From Prevotella conceptionensis 9403948 (GTDB lineage Bacteria; Bacteroidota; Bacteroidia; Bacteroidales; Bacteroidaceae): a DNA stretch of 36,711 nucleotides. Below, piece by piece: positions 10,795-18,536 of this stretch (positions are counted from its first letter, which is position 1; each line of letters begins with the position of its first letter). Location: positions 41,862 through 78,572 of the forward strand of contig NZ_HE999449.1 of NCBI RefSeq assembly GCF_000312305.1, given 5' to 3'. The translations under genes were made by a program, and so were the position numbers. The notes beneath the pieces were generated by a model, which was not told the DNA's origin, did not search any database, and worked only from the letters and a program-made list of their open reading frames with translations.

Positions 10795-10835
10795 AGGTTA
10801 ACTTTCCTCCTCTTTAGTTAGTTTGTTCGCCTTTG

Positions 10836-11384
10836 TTACTCAAAGACTTCTGCCTCGCCCAGGCTTTTGCCTTTTAGGTCTTTCGCACTGGTAACAATCT
10901 TGTCGTACTCAATGGGCCATTCAATGCCCAATGTTTCGTCGTTCCACCTAATGCTGGTTTCGCTTTGCGGGCAATACACGTTATCTACCTTATATGTAAA
11001 CACCGCCTCGGGGCTCAACACGAGAAAACCATGAGCAAAACCACGAGGTATAAACAATTGTTTTTTATTCTCGTCGCTCAGTTCTACGGCCACATATTTG
11101 CCAAAAGTGGGCGAACTCTTGCGCAGATCTACGGCTACATCGAGAACCCTTCCCTTGATGACACGCACCAATTTGGCTTGCGATGCCTCACCTTTCTGAT
11201 AGTGAAGGCCACGTAACACGCCAAAGGAGGATTTCGACTCGTTGTCTTGAACGAAGTCTACTTTACCAACATGTTTTTCAAATTCTTCTTTTTTCCAGGA
11301 CTCGAAGAAATAACCGCGCTCATCGTTAAAAACCTTTGGTTGGATAACGAAAACGCCTTGTAGTTCTGTTGCTATGTATTCCAT
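10836..11384 (-). CDS. rfbC: dTDP-4-dehydrorhamnose 3,5-epimerase
   Basis: Third enzyme of dTDP-L-rhamnose synthesis, a cupin-fold epimerase. The 182-residue protein contains the active-site His61 in GVLRGLHYQ, the KLVRVIKGRVLDVAVDLR strand pair, FIPRGFAHGF and YKVDNVYCP, all standard for RfbC/RmlC. The RmlA, RmlB and RmlD genes are not in the window. The gene is the first of the seven-gene minus-strand run and has a textbook Bacteroidetes promoter directly upstream, leaving a 5' leader of only about 10-20 bases. Confidence 0.95.
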   Translation of the reverse strand: MEYIATELQGVFVIQPKVFNDERGYFFESWKKEEFEKHVGKVDFVQDNESKSSFGVLRGLHYQKGEASQAKLVRVIKGRVLDVAVDLRKSSPTFGKYVAVELSDENKKQLFIPRGFAHGFLVLSPEAVFTYKVDNVYCPQSETSIRWNDETLGIEWPIEYDKIVTSAKDLKGKSLGEAEVFE

Positions 11385-11403
11385 CGTGATTTATTTTGAT
11401 GTA

Positions 11404-11434
11404 CAAAGATAGTACAAAACAAAGAAACGACAAA
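11404..11434 (-). promoter_or_regulatory. Promoter of rfbC and the downstream seven-gene run
   Basis: On the minus strand TTTG (11434-11431) and TATCTTTG (11411-11404) are 19 bases apart, matching the Bacteroidetes -33 TTTG and -7 TAnnTTTG elements. The -7 box ends 19 bases before the rfbC ATG. Gaps of 41, 22 and 25 bases and then overlaps link rfbC to menA, so this may serve all seven genes. Confidence 0.8.
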
Positions 11435-11880
11435 AGAAAATTGATAAATTAGCCCTTAGTTGGCGATAAGTTAACTATTGGCCGCCGAAAGAATGCCCAA
11501 ACGCATAAACAGGTAAGCATAAAAATGGGTGGCGACACTTACTTGGCCAATACCCAATTTGTTTTTTATCTTCATGTTGTCAAGATGTTTTTTAGTGCAT
11601 TTTCTTTATCTGGTAGATGAAAATTTCCTTCTAGGCAAATAACAGGCGTTAAGTAAAAATTGAGTAATATGTAGATATACAACTGATAAACAACAAGTTA
11701 TAATAAAATATTTTTCTTTAAGAAAGTGTATTAAGTTGCCATCTCTATCTTTATCTTGTCTATAAATTGAGAGTAGTTCGTTACCTTTGTGATGCCAACA
11801 CAAGATAAGCATCCCCTCTCACATGCAAAGTGCTGACAGATCAATTTACTGGCTTGTAAACTCCTGAAAACCCAAACAAC
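11435..11880. other. Non-coding stretch upstream of rfbC
   Basis: AT-rich intergenic DNA. A 68-codon minus-strand ORF (11606-11812) has no coding character or family resemblance. Nothing else is supported here. Confidence 0.4.
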
Positions 11881-11887
11881 TCTCGAT

Positions 11888-12072
11888 TGAATCAATTCAT
11901 CAGTTCAAAAGCCCACCAACTCATCTACTCACCAATTTGTCAACTCACAACCTCATACCCCCTCAACTCGCCGACTCAAAAAAACACCAACTCAAAAAAC
12001 AAAAATAACACCAACTTGTCAGCTCACAACCTCATCAAGTCACAAACTCAAAAAATCAGCAACTCAAAACTT
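11888..12072. repeat. Low-complexity CAACTCA-type repeat region
   Basis: The words CAACTCA, AACTCAAAAAA and CACAACCTCAT recur many times on the plus strand. A longer unit is visible: 11933-11956 and 12012-12035 agree at 22 of 24 positions and are 79 bases apart, so the region probably grew by duplication and then decayed. An 86-codon ORF across it is a by-product of the repeat. Confidence 0.7.
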
Positions 12073-12396
12073 AAATTATTATCTTTAATTTTAAAAAAGC
12101 ACTCAGGATTTAACTCCGTTCTAGCGAAAATATCGGCCAAAAAGTAGGTAAATTGCTACTATTTCTAGTCTTTCACGCCTTTCGCTTTGTCTTCTTTTAA
12201 GAATAAGACCTGCGTTTTGCACCATTTAGCCTTTCTAGTTTGGTCGACATCTCGTAATTTTTCAATCCCAATTGCCCGCTTTTAACCCCTAAAAAACCAC
12301 TTTTTAGCGACTATTTCGCCCTTTTCTGCCATGTTTTTAATGGTTCGAAAAGGTATTATCCATCTCTTTGCAGTGAATTTTTATGCGTATTGTATC

Positions 12397-12506
12397 GCAT
12401 TTAGCACCATTTTGTACTGCATTTAGCACCATTTTGCCTTGCGTTTAGCACCAAAACGCCTTGCATTTAGCACCAAAACGCACTGCATTTAGCGGCATAT
12501 TGCGGT
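12397..12506 (+). repeat. 22-bp tandem repeat array A (five units, decaying at the ends)
   Basis: Five consecutive 22-base units start at 12397, 12419, 12441, 12463 and 12485, each beginning GCATTTAGC or GCGTTTAGC; units three and four contain GCACCAAAACGC. A partial sixth unit follows to about 12528, and a partial one precedes. The unit is related to the reverse complement of the array at 25993-26124. Confidence 0.85.
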
Positions 12507-12528
12507 ACATTTGGCCGCTAATAGCCCC

Positions 12529-12790
12529 AAAATGGGTGCAAATGACAGTTCCTTTAAATAAATATTCATTTTGCCGTATGCACATGCTACCCCCTTTTTG
12601 AATCAAAACAAACCTTCGCGAGAATCGATTTTTTGCGCCAAGGTGGACGATTGGTTGACAAAAAGACCACTCTTAATGTTAAATTTCTTACTAAAAACTA
12701 GACAAAAACAATCATGTGTGTATGTACGCGCATGGGCAACGATCTGAACAAACCCGCTAGAACAAGGCACACTTGCCTATGGGGTATAAC
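12529..12790. other. Non-coding stretch before the thiL terminator
   Basis: No ORF with coding character, no RNA gene and no clear promoter were seen. It continues the repeat-rich gap between thiL and rfbC. Confidence 0.4.
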
Positions 12791-12822
12791 AAAAACTCCC
12801 GATTTCATCGTGAAATCGGGAG
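12791..12822 (-). terminator. Rho-independent terminator of the sppA-lpxK-pnp-thiL operon
   Basis: An 11-bp perfect stem (12796-12806 with 12812-12822, CTCCCGATTTC/GAAATCGGGAG) with a five-base loop is followed on the minus strand by TTTTT. It lies 112 bases past the thiL stop. Confidence 0.88.
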
Positions 12823-12934
12823 CTTAATAAGAAGCACCATCACATGTAATGCAAATGGTAGTCCTGCTGTTTGAAAATTGTATTTCAAAGCTTTTGCTCT
12901 CATCAGAGAATGGCATACTGGATGCCTTAGAGAA

Positions 12935-14008
12935 CTATTGCCCTTGTAAAGGATTCCAACCTTGGGCTGTTATCTCGAACTCGGTACCATCGCGAGCGAC
13001 AAGCTGTTTACCAAACTCGGGCTTTGTGATATGTCCAATGAGTTTGACGCCTTCCATTTCCTCGATTTTGGAATGGTCGCCAATGGGAACGGTGAACAGC
13101 AACTCATAGTCTTCGCCACCATTCATGGCGCAAGTGGTTACGTTCATATTCATCTCTTCGGCCATCACCGCTGTTTGATAGTCGATGGGGATGTTCTTTT
13201 CAAAAACCCTACACCCACAGTTACTTTGGTCACAGATATGCAACAGTTCGCTACTAAGCCCATCAGAAACATCCATCATCGCGGTAGGCTTGATATTAGC
13301 TTCGCGCAATCGCTTAATGATGTCGCCTCTGGCCTCTGGCCTTAATTGTCTTTGCAAGAGATATTCCTTACCGGCGAAGTCGGGTTGGAAGGCTTTTAGC
13401 TGTTGTAGAGCCAGTTGGTCGTTCTTCTTTCTGGCCTCGTCTACTTGTTGATAATATACGGTTTTCTCCCTTTCGAGAAGTTGTAAGCCCATGTAAGCCG
13501 CTCCTAAATCGCCAGACACACATATCAAGTCGGTATCTTTTGCGCCGTTGCGGTAAACAATTTCATTTCTCGGAGATTCGCCAATACAAGTGATGCTGAT
13601 GGCTAAACCCGTATAAGACGATGTGGTATCGCCGCCAACAATATCTACCTTCCATTGTTCGCAAGCAGCGCGCAGTCCTGCGTAAAACTCTTCAAGGTCT
13701 TCCACCTTAAAGCGTTTGCTTAGTGCCAAGCTTACGATGAGTTGGCGAGGAGTGCCGTTCATGGCGAAGATGTCGCTGATGTTTACTTGGGTCGACTTGA
13801 AACCTAAGTGGTACATGTCGATGTAAGTGAGGTCGAAATGCACGCCTTCCATCAACATGTCGGTGCTGACAAGCACCTCGCTATCGGGATAATGCAGCAC
13901 GGCACAATCGTCGCCCACGCCATATAGGGTTGCGTCGTTGTTGGTTTTGAGGTCTTTTGTTAGGCGCTTTATCAGTCCAAACTCACCAAGCGCGGATATT
14001 TCTGTCAT
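12935..14008 (-). CDS. thiL: Thiamine-monophosphate kinase
   Basis: ThiL phosphorylates thiamine monophosphate to the active cofactor thiamine pyrophosphate with ATP. The 357-residue protein begins EFGLIKRLT and has the PurM/AIR-synthase-like motifs GVGDDCAVL, VLVSTDMLMEGVHFDL, NISDIFAMNGTP, DIVGGDTTSS, ICVSGDLGAAYMGL, MMDVSDGLSSEL and NGGEDYELLFTVP in the normal order; the Asp residues in these bind Mg-ATP. Length is slightly above the E. coli enzyme, as usual in Bacteroidales. It follows pnp at a distance of 212 bases that contains a large stem-loop (14131-14185), and it ends before a strong terminator, so it is the last gene of the sppA-lpxK-pnp group. Confidence 0.95.
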   Translation of the reverse strand: MTEISALGEFGLIKRLTKDLKTNNDATLYGVGDDCAVLHYPDSEVLVSTDMLMEGVHFDLTYIDMYHLGFKSTQVNISDIFAMNGTPRQLIVSLALSKRFKVEDLEEFYAGLRAACEQWKVDIVGGDTTSSYTGLAISITCIGESPRNEIVYRNGAKDTDLICVSGDLGAAYMGLQLLEREKTVYYQQVDEARKKNDQLALQQLKAFQPDFAGKEYLLQRQLRPEARGDIIKRLREANIKPTAMMDVSDGLSSELLHICDQSNCGCRVFEKNIPIDYQTAVMAEEMNMNVTTCAMNGGEDYELLFTVPIGDHSKIEEMEGVKLIGHITKPEFGKQLVARDGTEFEITAQGWNPLQGQ

Positions 14009-14130
14009 TGTCTGTTATTTGTTTCAAGGGGTGTGAATGTCAGCTATTACTTGTATTTACAAAAGCAATTGCCTTGTTTTGGCTGGCAATATGGCAGGAC
14101 AAACACCATATTCTGTTTTTGCTATACTGA

Positions 14131-14185
14131 GTGGGACGGCATCTCGATTGCCACAAAGTTTGTGGTAAAGACGATGCCGCCCCAC
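14131..14185. other. Nested stem-loop between pnp and thiL
   Basis: The outer stem pairs 14131-14143 with 14173-14185 (12 of 13 pairs; GTGGG.CGGCATC). Inside it 14151-14157 and 14159-14165 (CCACAAA/TTTGTGG) form a second perfect stem with a single-base loop. No T tract follows on either strand, so it may be an mRNA processing or stability element, a weak terminator or a decayed mobile repeat. Confidence 0.6.
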
Positions 14186-14220
14186 CCTATTCCATCGATA
14201 TTGGATTTTAACTATAATCC

Positions 14221-15030
14221 TTAGCTACGCTTAATAATTTCTCTCATTATCTCTGTCATCAGCGGCTGTGCCTTGTTAGCGGCCACCTGAACCTCTTCGT
14301 GACTTACTTCCACGGGCTGGTCTTCCAGTCCAAGGTCGGTGATGATGCTCATTCCAAACACCTTAATGCCGCAATGACGTGCCACAATAACTTCGGGAAC
14401 GGTACTCATGCCAACGGCATCGCCTCCCAATCTGTGGTACATCTTGTACTCAGCAGGCGTTTCGAAGGTTGGACCCGACACGCCAACGTAAACGCCGTGC
14501 ACAACCCTTATGCCCTTTTCTTTGGCTATTTGGTCGGCCAAGTCGCGCAACTGCTTGTCGTAAGCCTCGTGCATATCGGGGAAACGCGGACCAGTTGGGA
14601 AGTTCTTTCCACGCAAAGGATGTTCGGGGAAGAAGTTAATGTGGTCGTCGATAATCATCAAATCGCCGATAACGAAGTTGAAATTCATGCCACCCGATGC
14701 GTTAGAAACGAAGAGTGTCTCGATACCTAGCTCGTACATCACACGTTCGGGGAACGTAACTTCCTTCATATCGTAACCTTCATAGAAGTGGAAACGCCCT
14801 TCCATAGCCATGATGTCCTTGCCACCCAGCTTGCCAAAGATAAGTTTTCCTGCATGTCCTTCGACAGTGGAAACGGGAAAATTGGGTATTTCGTTGTAGG
14901 GGAACTCGTATTTGTCAGTTATTTCTGAAGCTAATTGGCCCAGCCCCGTTCCGAGAATGATTGCCGTTTTGGGACTTGTTGTCATCCTTTGTTTTAACCA
15001 GGATGCTGTTTCTTGAATTTTTTCGTACAT
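14221..15030 (-). CDS. Purine-nucleoside phosphorylase (PNP I family)
   Basis: Splits purine nucleosides (inosine, guanosine) with phosphate in purine salvage. The 269-residue protein matches the trimeric PNP family: phosphate-binding AIILGTGLGQLASEI, VEGHAGKLIFG, MEGRFHFYEGY, SNASGGMN, GPTFETPAEYK and the C-terminal VIVARHCGIKVFGMSIITD with the base-binding Glu/Asn region. The start at 15030 gives MYEKIQETASWLKQRM, which leads straight into the core, so it is probably right even though it lies 116 bases inside the lpxK ORF. It is transcribed with sppA, lpxK and thiL. Confidence 0.94.
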   Translation of the reverse strand: MYEKIQETASWLKQRMTTSPKTAIILGTGLGQLASEITDKYEFPYNEIPNFPVSTVEGHAGKLIFGKLGGKDIMAMEGRFHFYEGYDMKEVTFPERVMYELGIETLFVSNASGGMNFNFVIGDLMIIDDHINFFPEHPLRGKNFPTGPRFPDMHEAYDKQLRDLADQIAKEKGIRVVHGVYVGVSGPTFETPAEYKMYHRLGGDAVGMSTVPEVIVARHCGIKVFGMSIITDLGLEDQPVEVSHEEVQVAANKAQPLMTEIMREIIKRS

Positions 15031-16093
15031 AGTTTATAATTTTATTGTTAAAGCTTTCCTCCTGTTCCAGCATAAATTGGATGCGTACTGGCAAGGCGTA
15101 CATGTTATCCTTAACTTCTTGTTCGAATCCTTCTATGAACTTGATGCGCGATGCATCTTTCTCTGTGGTGATGATTATCTTTGGCGAAGGAAGTTCGGCG
15201 AATTTGTTGTTAATGGTGCGAACATCCTTTTTTGAGAAGTTATGATGGTCGGGAAAAGCAAGCTGGTGCAGGTTGAATCTGTACACCGCTAAGTCGGTTT
15301 GCATTTGCTTTGGCGATGCAATACCTGTGAGCAGCAACACATTACATGCCTTTGGCAAGCTGTTCAGTGCAATGGAACTCTTTCCGTAGACAGGTTTTAG
15401 GTCGTCGTACACCAATGTGGTGAAATAGAGCGACTGATAAGGATAGAGGTCTAGGGCTTTCATCAGCACCCGATACTCCATTGGTCGCAGGTCTTTGGGG
15501 CATTTGGTGATAATCACAATGTCGGCTCTCGACTTGCCTTCTTGTGGTTCGCGCAAACACCCAGCAGGTAAAAGCTTGTCATAGATGATGAGTCGGTGAT
15601 AGTCTACAAGGAGTATGTTCACCCCTGGCTTAACGTAACGGTGCTGGTAAGCATCGTCTAACAATATCACATCAACGTCTTTTGTTTGTTCATCACTCGT
15701 TAATCTGTCTATGCCCCGCGTTCTTTTCTTATCTACGGCCACATACAGTGTCGGGAATTTCTGCTTCATTTGGTAGGGCTCATCACCAATTCGCGACATC
15801 GTGCTTTCGTTGCTGGCCAGCACATAGCCCTTACTCTTTCGCTTATATCCTCGCGAGAGAACGGCAACTTTCATCTTATCCAGCAGTAGCGACACAAGAT
15901 ATTCCACGTGTGGGGTTTTGCCTGAACCGCCAACGGTGATGTTACCCACTGATATTACGGGTATATCGAACGCTCTGGATTTAAGTACACCAAGCCTAAA
16001 CAGCAGGTTACGAAACCCTACGCCTAACCCATAGAGCCAGCTTAAAGGCGTGAGCCATTCGTGGATTTTGATGAAATCGCCTTCTGTCCTCAT
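14915..16093 (-). CDS. lpxK: Tetraacyldisaccharide 4'-kinase LpxK
   Basis: LpxK phosphorylates the 4' position of the lipid A disaccharide precursor at the inner membrane. The 392-residue protein has a hydrophobic N-terminal segment (PLSWLYGLGVGFRNLLF), the P-loop VGGSGKTP at about 54-61, the AVLSRGYKRKSKGY block, GDEPYQMKQKFP and VILLDDAYQHRYVKPG, all diagnostic. It starts nine bases after the sppA stop. The last 35-40 residues, from about YVRKNSRNS on, are hydrophilic, lie over the start of pnp in another frame and look like an extension past the usual end of the family. A downstream frameshift or a lost stop codon could explain the tail; the catalytic part is intact. Confidence 0.93.
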   Translation of the reverse strand: MRTEGDFIKIHEWLTPLSWLYGLGVGFRNLLFRLGVLKSRAFDIPVISVGNITVGGSGKTPHVEYLVSLLLDKMKVAVLSRGYKRKSKGYVLASNESTMSRIGDEPYQMKQKFPTLYVAVDKKRTRGIDRLTSDEQTKDVDVILLDDAYQHRYVKPGVNILLVDYHRLIIYDKLLPAGCLREPQEGKSRADIVIITKCPKDLRPMEYRVLMKALDLYPYQSLYFTTLVYDDLKPVYGKSSIALNSLPKACNVLLLTGIASPKQMQTDLAVYRFNLHQLAFPDHHNFSKKDVRTINNKFAELPSPKIIITTEKDASRIKFIEGFEQEVKDNMYALPVRIQFMLEQEESFNNKIINYVRKNSRNSILVKTKDDNKSQNGNHSRNGAGPISFRNN

Positions 16094-16101
16094 GTTTATT
16101 T

Positions 16102-17877
16102 TTATCTGATGTTAAGTTCCAAAGACAAACGAGCTTGTATGGCTTCGCGCTGATTAATTTTGCGAATGAGCATGAAAGGCTCGTAAGCGGCACCAAGAGT
16201 TAGTCGTAATTGCTCGTCCAGTGTGTTGCGGGGCACCACACTGTTGAACAATTGGTCTTGCCAACTAGCTGGTGCTGGATATTCAGACACGCCATAATCC
16301 TTAATTTTAGCTAATTGTGCGGCCTTTTCTACCGCATCTTTAATACCTCCCAGCTGGTCTACAAGTTTATTTTTTAAGGCATCTGTACCTAACCACACAC
16401 GTCCTTGGGCAATCTTATCTAAGTTGGTAACAGACATTTTCCTTCCTTGCGATACCCGATTAAGGAAAGTTGCATAGCCACGATTGATATAACCTTGGAG
16501 CATTGCCATCTCTGCTGCATTGAAAGGACGCGCTGCAACATTGCCAAAGGCACTGTTGGCGTTGGTCTTCACCTCGTCGAACTTCACTCCAAGCTTTTCG
16601 GTAACTAGTCCGCTAAGGTCGGGGAACACCCCAAAGATACCGATGCTGCCAGTTAACGTGTTAGGTTCGGCCACAATCCAATTGGCTCCACAACTCATAT
16701 AATAACCTCCAGAGGCTGCATAATCGCCCATCGACACTACAACGGGTTTCTTCTTACGCAGTTCGGTAACTTGATGCCAGATCTGTTCAGAGGCGTATGC
16801 GTCGCCGCCAGGCGAGTTAACGCGCAGCACCACGGCCTTGATGTCGTCATCATTTTTGAGGTCTTCAAGGTTTTTGCAAATGTCTTTCGATACAATGCTT
16901 GTATTGTTGTTGAACATTCCCCCAGGTGCAACCTGTACTATGTCGCCCTCAGCGTAGTAGATGGCGATGGTTCCGTCGTCGGTGTCAGCATCTTGTGGCA
17001 CATTGCACATCGCCGTAACGCCTACTTGGTTGATGCTTTTGTCGGAATCGATGCCAAGAAGTTTTTTCACTTCGCCTTTCACTTGGTCGGCATAAAGCAA
17101 TTTGTCTACGAAACGTTTCTTTACAAGGCTCTGTGCATCGGCAAACAATTGATATTCGTCAGCGTATTTGTTAAGGGCGGGAATACTTATCTTCCTACTC
17201 TCGGAAACGGCCTTACAAACATTGGCCCATAGTCCATTGAGATACATAGATACTTGCAGGCGGTTGGCATCGCTCATCTTCGTTTCGGTGAACATCTCCG
17301 TTGCACTCTTAAATGTGCCTACCTTCGCAACTTGGTATTTCACGCCGAACTTGGCGGCGAGGTCCTTAATGTAATAGGGTTGCGAAGATAATCCGTGCCA
17401 ATCTACCTGTCCTTGTGGGTTAAGGAAAATGTGGTTGGCTACGGATGCCACGTAATAGCAGCCTTGGGTGTAGGTGTCGCCATAGGCAACAATCCATTTG
17501 CCGCTCTTCTTAAAGTCGGCTAAGGCGTCGCGCAACTCTTGCAGCGTGGAGAATCCTGCGGCCAATGGCCCTGCTTCAAGGTATATTCCTTTTATGTCGT
17601 CATTGTTTTTTGCTTTTCTGATGGCCAGCAACATGTCGTTCAGCCCATTGTTTTGGATGGTGTTGCCCGATAAAAAGCCCAACACGTCTGGGGCAGCCAT
17701 CTCGCTGATGGTACCAGAAAGGTTGATTGTCAATACGGAATTGTCTTTCAGTTTTGTCTCTGTGTCGGCCGAAGCAATCATGCCAATGATGCTCATTATC
17801 ATGAAAGCAAAACAACAGAGGCAGAAAATAAGCACTCCGAGGGCGGATGCAAGTGCGGATTTTAAGAAATCTTTCAT
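16102..17877 (-). CDS. sppA: Signal peptide peptidase SppA, 67K type
   Basis: A membrane-anchored serine protease that degrades signal peptides left in the membrane. The start at 17877 gives MKDFLKSALASALGVLIFC, a short basic start followed by one transmembrane helix; the longer in-frame start at 17916 adds residues without similarity. The 591-residue product is the double-domain long form: the N-terminal half holds the catalytic Lys190 in KVGTFKSATEMF and the C-terminal half the nucleophile Ser389 in MGDYAASGGYYMS, with RVNSPGGDAYASE before it. A -7 box (TAACTTTG) lies at 18002-18009. First gene of an operon with lpxK, pnp and thiL, an arrangement I recall from other Bacteroidales. Confidence 0.94.
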   Translation of the reverse strand: MKDFLKSALASALGVLIFCLCCFAFMIMSIIGMIASADTETKLKDNSVLTINLSGTISEMAAPDVLGFLSGNTIQNNGLNDMLLAIRKAKNNDDIKGIYLEAGPLAAGFSTLQELRDALADFKKSGKWIVAYGDTYTQGCYYVASVANHIFLNPQGQVDWHGLSSQPYYIKDLAAKFGVKYQVAKVGTFKSATEMFTETKMSDANRLQVSMYLNGLWANVCKAVSESRKISIPALNKYADEYQLFADAQSLVKKRFVDKLLYADQVKGEVKKLLGIDSDKSINQVGVTAMCNVPQDADTDDGTIAIYYAEGDIVQVAPGGMFNNNTSIVSKDICKNLEDLKNDDDIKAVVLRVNSPGGDAYASEQIWHQVTELRKKKPVVVSMGDYAASGGYYMSCGANWIVAEPNTLTGSIGIFGVFPDLSGLVTEKLGVKFDEVKTNANSAFGNVAARPFNAAEMAMLQGYINRGYATFLNRVSQGRKMSVTNLDKIAQGRVWLGTDALKNKLVDQLGGIKDAVEKAAQLAKIKDYGVSEYPAPASWQDQLFNSVVPRNTLDEQLRLTLGAAYEPFMLIRKINQREAIQARLSLELNIR

Positions 17878-18001
17878 ACAGCAATGATATAATAGGTTAT
17901 GTGAAAGTTGCACCATCGTGCAAGGTCTTGCGCGTTATCGTTCAGCACGCCGCGATACGCGCATAATTGCCTTGATGGTGGTGTTTGTATGCGCTATTGT
18001 G

Positions 18002-18009
18002 CAAAGTTA
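18002..18009 (-). promoter_or_regulatory. Candidate -7 promoter box for sppA
   Basis: TAACTTTG on the minus strand matches TAnnTTTG and lies 125 bases before the sppA ATG. The -33 position has no clear TTTG, so this is tentative. Confidence 0.4.
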
Positions 18010-18278
18010 TTGATTTTACAGCGAAAGGCATCATCTTTTTAGTGTTTTTTAAGGGGTTCAAGATAAAAACCATTCCGAGACAACTCTTTAATGGAGCTGA
18101 TAAGTAAGATCGGTTTTGTTTGGTTGTGAATGTTATCCTTGCGGTAGGTATAATAGCGTGTGTTTAAAGAATGCGGGATAACCTAATGCCAAATAATGAG
18201 TTATTCATTATACAGAACAACCAATTGGGAAATGCTTAGAGCAGTTGGCCCGACATGGAGAATTAATTCTTAAACCAA
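18010..18278. other. Intergenic DNA between sppA and the C10 peptidase gene
   Basis: No gene seen. A 7-bp perfect stem (18193-18199 with 18205-18211, ATAATGA/TCATTAT) lies here, without a T tract. Confidence 0.4.
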
Positions 18279-18358
18279 GAAAGGCGCGTTTTCGTTATAC
18301 CCTACGTACAAAGCCAAAGTTTGTCTGGCCATTGCAAAGGTTAGAAAACGCGCCTTTC
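18279..18358. repeat. 15-bp perfect inverted repeat downstream of the C10 peptidase gene
   Basis: GAAAGGCGCGTTTTC at 18279-18293 and its exact reverse complement at 18344-18358 enclose 50 bases. It lies 179 bases past the peptidase stop. The loop is long for an intrinsic terminator and no T run follows, so a small mobile repeat or a cruciform/RNA element is possible. Confidence 0.75.
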
Positions 18359-18536
18359 CTGCAATGAAAAACGAAAATTGACACTACCAAGTGCAAACTG
18401 GACGTACCCAAAAGTAGCATCGTCCGCTCACCACCACACCTTGTACATGGTGTGACGTGGTAGGCTGACGAACGTTTTTCGACCATATTATTCGGCGGTG
18501 GATAAAGATATTCACAACAACTGCAAGCCTTCAAAC

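Noticed and set aside
11887-12147. 86-codon plus-strand ORF rich in Asn, Ser and Lys
   Set aside because: It lies over the CAACTCA repeat region and has no protein-like composition or family resemblance.
12397-12506. CRISPR array
   Set aside because: Units are directly adjacent with no spacers, and no cas genes are present.
14009-14220. TPP riboswitch before thiL
   Set aside because: The conserved CUGAGA and pyrophosphate-binding segments are absent; only a nested stem-loop is present.
18295-18534. 79-codon minus-strand ORF between sppA and the C10 peptidase
   Set aside because: It covers one arm of the 15-bp inverted repeat, and its composition is unlike the neighbouring proteins.
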